From CAZHLD01 sp964533185 (lineage in GTDB: Bacteria > Acidobacteriota > Terriglobia > Acidiferrales > UBA7541), in NCBI GenBank assembly GCA_964533185.1, contig CAZHLD010000024.1:1-42228 (forward strand): a stretch of 42,228 nucleotides of DNA, written 5' to 3'. The position numbers were made by a program, and so were the translations under genes. Under the pieces are notes generated by a model. It ran no database searches, was not told the DNA's origin, and saw nothing but the letters and a program-made list of their open reading frames with translations. Shown in pieces: positions 39,507 to 42,228 of this stretch (the first letter of the stretch is position 1; each line of letters opens with the position of its first letter).

Positions 39507-40526
39507 CTAATGGTGGGGGCTGGAAGCGTAGTGGGCGGCGAGGGGGTCGAGGCCAAAGTCGTGTTCGAGGTCGCGCCAGACGGTGTGGATGTGGTTGGCG
39601 TTGTTCTGTGTGTTGTCGTACTCGATGAGAAAAATCGGCCCCTGGACGCGGTAGTAGTGCGGCTGGCCGGGATTGGGGCCGCCAGCCCAGGCAAAGTGGA
39701 TTTTCTCGATGCCGGCACGACGGATGCGAGCGAGCTCGGCCTCGGCCAGTTCCGGGCGGAGACGGCGAGCGTAAAGCTCGACCAACTGCCAGAGCAGGGC
39801 GGCCCGGCGGGAGTCGAGCTCCGACCAGGCGACTCCGGCGGGAGGACCAATCGCGGCGCGACGCGAATTGCCGGTAACGATCTCGTCCGGGGCGGCGGAG
39901 GCAATCAGAGCGCGGGCGCGCTGCGGGGCGTCCAGGGAGAGGAACAGGCGGCGGCCCAGGTCTTCTTCGTCGGCGAGCGTGCGCAGGCCGGCGCGCGGAC
40001 CCGCACGGACCTGAGCGGGATTGGCTCCCATGAAGAGCGGGAAAGCGGAGACGACGCGGGAACCGCGCAGTGTAAAGTTGAGAGAAACATGATGGCCTTC
40101 GAGCCGCCAGCCCCAGGCGGCGCCCGGCTGCCCAAAGAGCGAGTAGAAATAGAGGTCGGGGTCGCGGACGGGGTTGCGGGACTCGTCGAAGAGCACCTGG
40201 TCGAGAGAGCGAATGTTCTGGACGCGGGTGAAGCCAGAGTCGCTCAGGCCGGAGCGGAGGAGCGAATCGGCGCGGCGGCGCTGGTCGTCGGAAAGCTGTT
40301 TGATGGGAAGACCGGCACGCTGGCGGGGAATGTAGTGCCAGTTGAGGCGCTCGGGGTCATCGAAGGAAATGGAGATACGCGCGCGCTGGTCGGTGGAGAG
40401 CGAGTCAAGAAGATTGCGGGCGCTGGACGTCATCTGTGCCGCAGGGTCGGGAGCGAGACGAGAGGCGGCCAGAGCAGCGGAGGCCGTGAGCGCGAAAAAG
40501 AGAAAATAACGCGTGGCGCGTCGCAT
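39507..40526 (-). CDS. DUF3500-family secreted protein
   Basis: A 339-residue protein with a signal peptide (MRRATRYFLFFALTASAALA). The family marks are WGWRLEGHHVSLNFTLRGSR and PLFMGANPAQV, with FDDPERLNWHYIPRQRAGLP near residue 55 and HIHTVWRDLEHDFG near the C-terminus. DUF3500 proteins are common in Acidobacteriota and Planctomycetota; the His-rich GHH and HIH pairs could bind a metal, but no activity is established. It is followed by the aroF leader on the same strand, which has its own promoter, so the two are probably separate units. Confidence 0.85.
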   Translation of the reverse strand: MRRATRYFLFFALTASAALAASRLAPDPAAQMTSSARNLLDSLSTDQRARISISFDDPERLNWHYIPRQRAGLPIKQLSDDQRRRADSLLRSGLSDSGFTRVQNIRSLDQVLFDESRNPVRDPDLYFYSLFGQPGAAWGWRLEGHHVSLNFTLRGSRVVSAFPLFMGANPAQVRAGPRAGLRTLADEEDLGRRLFLSLDAPQRARALIASAAPDEIVTGNSRRAAIGPPAGVAWSELDSRRAALLWQLVELYARRLRPELAEAELARIRRAGIEKIHFAWAGGPNPGQPHYYRVQGPIFLIEYDNTQNNANHIHTVWRDLEHDFGLDPLAAHYASSPHH

Positions 40527-40613
40527 GGGCGGGTACTCTACACCTCAAGGGGCCAGGAGAAAAGAAAGAAGGATGCGCGAGCGGCAAAAGCGGGTTGACG
40601 AAGATGCCGGGCT

Positions 40614-40700
40614 CCCTCGACTCCGCTCGGGACAAGTTCTGCCCAGCGCGACATGGGCGCGTATCCCTCGACTTCGCCCTGCACCGCGGGGTGCAAGGCT
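40614..40700. repeat. Dispersed extragenic repeat, copy 2, with adjoining hairpin
   Basis: 40614-40650 (CTCCGCTCGGGACAAGTTCT and flanks) resembles 13906-13941. It is followed by a CCCTCGACTTCGC segment and an imperfect stem around GCACC/GGTGC near 40680-40695. It sits between the cytochrome and DUF3500 genes; no gene is seen in 40527-40742. Confidence 0.45.
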
Positions 40701-40742
40701 CCGCTCACGATTAGCGTCTTTTCTTCACCCTGGCTGAGGTTG

Positions 40743-41750
40743 CTAATTGCGGTCGCCGTAGCCGTGGAGGCCGCGGCAGAGCTTGCAATTGGTGAGAGGC
40801 TCGGTGTTGTCCACGCGGTGCTGGACAGGCTTGAGGGTGCGGAGATAGGCGAAGATGGCTTTGAGGTCGGCGTCGGTCATGTGGCGAAAATGTTGCCAGG
40901 GCATGATGTTATTGAGCGAGCGGACGCCGCCGACCTTGCCAGTGCGGACGGTCTGGAGAAACATTTTCTCGTCGTAGTGGATAATGCCGGAAGGGTCGGG
41001 AGTGAGATTGGCGCTAGAAACTTTGCCCCAGGGGCCGTGAAGCATCAGGCCGCCAGAGAAGTTGAGACCGGGGAGAGGTTCGAACACAGCATTAGAGGGT
41101 GTGTGACAACCGGAGCAATCGGCAAGGGCATTGACGAGGTAGTCGCCGCGCTTGACGGGATTGGACAAAGCGGGCGGCGGGATGGGAGCCAGAGGCGGGA
41201 GAGGCTTCCAGTGGTCGGTGATCTGCTTTGGCCAGGCGGTGAGCGGGACTTTGTGGCGGACGGGCGGGATGGAGCGGATGTAAACGATGATGGAGTAGAG
41301 ATCTTCGTCGGACATGTTGCGGAAGATGAGGTAGGGCATGAAAGGCATGAGTGTGCGGCCGTCGTTGCCAATGCCCTGGCGGAGCGCGCGGATGAATTGA
41401 TCGTCGGTCCAATTGCCGGCACCTGTTTCGGGGTCGGGGGAGATATTCGGCGGATGGACTTTGTAGGTAGTGGTGTCGTCCGGAATTTCGCCGCCGCCGC
41501 CCTCGGTGCCGGGGATGGGCATAACGGTATTTTTCCAGTCCACCTGGGAGTGGCAGCCGAAGCAATCGGCGACGTAGTGGACAACGTATTTGCCGCGGGC
41601 GAGTCGTGCGGGCGTTCGCTGAATGGTGAACTTCTTGGCGCGCGGGGAGGCGGCTGCGCTTTGAGGCTGCGGGGTGTACTGGCTCAGTAAAGAGCCAGCC
41701 GCGACTGCAAAGAGTAGGGCCGACAGCACAAACGCGAGCGTTCGTTTCAT
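40743..41750 (-). CDS. Secreted di-heme cytochrome c
   Basis: A 335-residue exported protein with a signal peptide (MKRTLAFVLSALLFAVAAGS). Two c-type heme sites are visible: CFGCH in YVVHYVADCFGCHSQVDW and CSGCH in YLVNALADCSGCHTPSN. Likely axial Met ligands lie in LMPFMPYLIFRNMSDEDLYS and IMPWQHFRHMTDADLKAIFA. The tandem arrangement resembles cytochrome subunits of membrane alcohol or aldehyde dehydrogenases, but no dehydrogenase gene adjoins it. Near the C-terminus CKLCRGLHG looks like a heme motif whose His is Arg, so a third heme is unlikely. The ATG at 41750 has GTGAGG about ten bases upstream; a GTG at 41765 is less likely. Confidence 0.88.
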   Translation of the reverse strand: MKRTLAFVLSALLFAVAAGSLLSQYTPQPQSAAASPRAKKFTIQRTPARLARGKYVVHYVADCFGCHSQVDWKNTVMPIPGTEGGGGEIPDDTTTYKVHPPNISPDPETGAGNWTDDQFIRALRQGIGNDGRTLMPFMPYLIFRNMSDEDLYSIIVYIRSIPPVRHKVPLTAWPKQITDHWKPLPPLAPIPPPALSNPVKRGDYLVNALADCSGCHTPSNAVFEPLPGLNFSGGLMLHGPWGKVSSANLTPDPSGIIHYDEKMFLQTVRTGKVGGVRSLNNIMPWQHFRHMTDADLKAIFAYLRTLKPVQHRVDNTEPLTNCKLCRGLHGYGDRN

Positions 41751-41826
41751 GTGGAGCAGCCTCACCAGGAAAAGTAGTCACGCGGATTGTATAAGAAAGA
41801 ATTGAAGAAAAGAACTGCCAAAGTGA

Positions 41827-41877
41827 AGTGGCGGGCCCGGAGACCCGCCGCGGCGGGGAACTCCCGACCTTCTGGTT
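41827..41877 (-). pseudogene. Damaged copy of the tRNA-Arg 3' end
   Basis: 41827-41843 matches 42174-42190 with one mismatch, including the encoded CCA. The 20 bases 41858-41877 are identical to 42196-42215. Between them, five bases of the T-loop region are replaced by a perfect 14-base palindrome, CCCGCCGCGGCGGG. It cannot fold as a tRNA. Confidence 0.75.
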
Positions 41878-41889
41878 TCCGCCTGAGGC

Positions 41890-41906
41890 GTCCGCCTTCG
41901 GCGGAC
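41890..41906. repeat. Stable stem-loop after the GIY-YIG gene
   Basis: GTCCGCC-TTC-GGCGGAC, perfect seven-base arms; read on the plus strand it can form a C(UUCG)G tetraloop. It lies three bases after the GIY-YIG stop and has no T-run. Confidence 0.5.
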
Positions 41907-41908
41907 AG

Positions 41909-42166
41909 CTAGCTACGGGCGCCGACCGAAGCGAGGATGTGTTTCAACTCTTCGCGACCCTGCCCCGATTTGAGGAACCGCTCGCGCTTCATTGCTTCCC
42001 CCCTCGTTGCAAGGAACTCCTGATGTACCAGTTCCCACGGGCCGCGGTTCTTCGTGGACTTGGTGATCCCCTGGTTGTGTTGGCCAAGGCGCTGAACAAG
42101 ATCGGACGTAAACCCTACGTAGTGCCGGCCCGTGGTTAGGCTGCGAAGAACGTAGACGAAGTACAT
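41909..42166 (-). CDS. Small GIY-YIG nuclease-domain protein
   Basis: An 85-residue single-domain protein. The family pattern is clear: YFVYVLRSLTTGRHYVGFTS, in which YVL and YVG correspond to the GIY and YIG elements, then LVQRLGQHNQGITKSTKNRG with the catalytic Arg and the usual His, and AMKRERFLKSGQGREEL, where the Glu of KRE is the metal ligand. Proteins of this size (YhbQ/UPF0213-like) are widespread, often near tRNA genes, with unclear function. It begins ten bases after the CCA end of the tRNA-Arg gene, and a damaged copy of that tRNA end follows it. The arrangement suggests a tiny mobile cassette. Confidence 0.9.
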   Translation of the reverse strand: MYFVYVLRSLTTGRHYVGFTSDLVQRLGQHNQGITKSTKNRGPWELVHQEFLATRGEAMKRERFLKSGQGREELKHILASVGARS

Positions 42167-42175
42167 GAAGGCGAG

Positions 42176-42228
42176 TGGCGCGCCCGGAGAGATTCGAACT
42201 CCCGACCTTCTGGTTCGTAGCCAGACGC
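42176..42228 (-). tRNA. tRNA-Arg(ACG), 3' part, 5' end beyond window
   Basis: The minus strand shows the anticodon stem-loop TCTGG-CTACGAA-CCAGA, with anticodon ACG at 42216-42218. A five-base variable loop follows, then the T-arm GGGAG-TTCGAAT-CTCTC, the acceptor strand CGGGCGC, discriminator G and an encoded CCA (42176-42178). The 5' half is cut off by the window edge. Confidence 0.92.

Noticed and set aside
41828..42139. Plus-strand open frame of 103 codons covering the GIY-YIG gene region
   Set aside because: Its N-terminal part is a translation of tRNA-derived sequence and the rest is antisense to the GIY-YIG gene, a known kind of annotation artefact.
1..42228. CRISPR arrays, prophage or insertion sequences
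   Set aside because: No regularly spaced repeats, no transposase or integrase motifs and no phage structural genes were seen.

Overview
The window looks like part of a GC-rich Acidobacteriota chromosome, probably from a metagenome-assembled genome. This rests on the style of the proteins (DUF3500, a bactofilin, an MCE protein with a repeat tail, a receiver protein with a long acidic tail), the Mla-type transporter, the exopolysaccharide locus that combines an ExeA-like ATPase with Wza and Wzz proteins, and the dispersed hairpin repeats. No 16S gene is present, so this is an inference. Three runs of exactly 100 N mark scaffold joins. Two of them (2637-2736 and 21414-21513) are flanked by identical 55-base copies, so they are unmerged contig overlaps and not missing DNA. 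The third (16591-16690) hides real sequence.

Layout. 1-10627 (minus strand) is an exopolysaccharide/capsule locus. In transcription order it holds a PilZ protein, a Wza-like export protein, a Wzz-like chain-length protein, an ExeA-like ATPase, a degenerate tyrosine-kinase-like ATPase, a NusG-like antiterminator, a CapD/FlaA1-like nucleotide-sugar enzyme, a DegT aminotransferase, a Wzx-like flippase and an edge-truncated polymerase/ligase-like membrane protein. A divergent atypical NarL/LuxR regulator lies upstream at 11198. At 12086-13750 is a nucleotidyltransferase-like/methyltransferase fusion, and at 14022-17440 an LplT-Aas fusion for lysophospholipid uptake and reacylation. 17441-21800 is an AT-richer accessory stretch with palindromes, an HNH protein, a peptidoglycan-binding protein, a lipoprotein and a HigBA-type toxin-antitoxin pair. 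21795-24653 (minus) encodes an Mla-type lipid transporter (MlaE, MlaF, MlaD).

24891-37387 (plus) is a housekeeping run: aroC, def, fmt, a small ribbon-helix-helix-like gene, rsmB, a PASTA protein, rpe, a BamD-like lipoprotein, a receiver protein, valS with its own strong promoter, and a tyrosine-phosphatase-like gene. A bactofilin follows. The remaining genes are on the minus strand: a DAHP synthase gene, a DUF3500 protein, a di-heme cytochrome c, a GIY-YIG protein and the 3' half of tRNA-Arg(ACG) at the right edge.

The most interesting element is in front of the DAHP synthase gene (39229-39399). It has a promoter whose predicted start lies at or next to the first codon of a 24-codon leader peptide. 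That peptide carries Tyr-Trp-Tyr-Arg-Tyr. Three mutually exclusive stems follow from the sequence, and the last is an intrinsic terminator lying just before the aroF Shine-Dalgarno. This is the architecture of ribosome-mediated attenuation, here apparently sensing tyrosine and/or tryptophan on the first step of the shikimate pathway. Second is a roughly 350-bp GIY-YIG cassette bounded by the tRNA-Arg 3' end and a damaged copy of that end.
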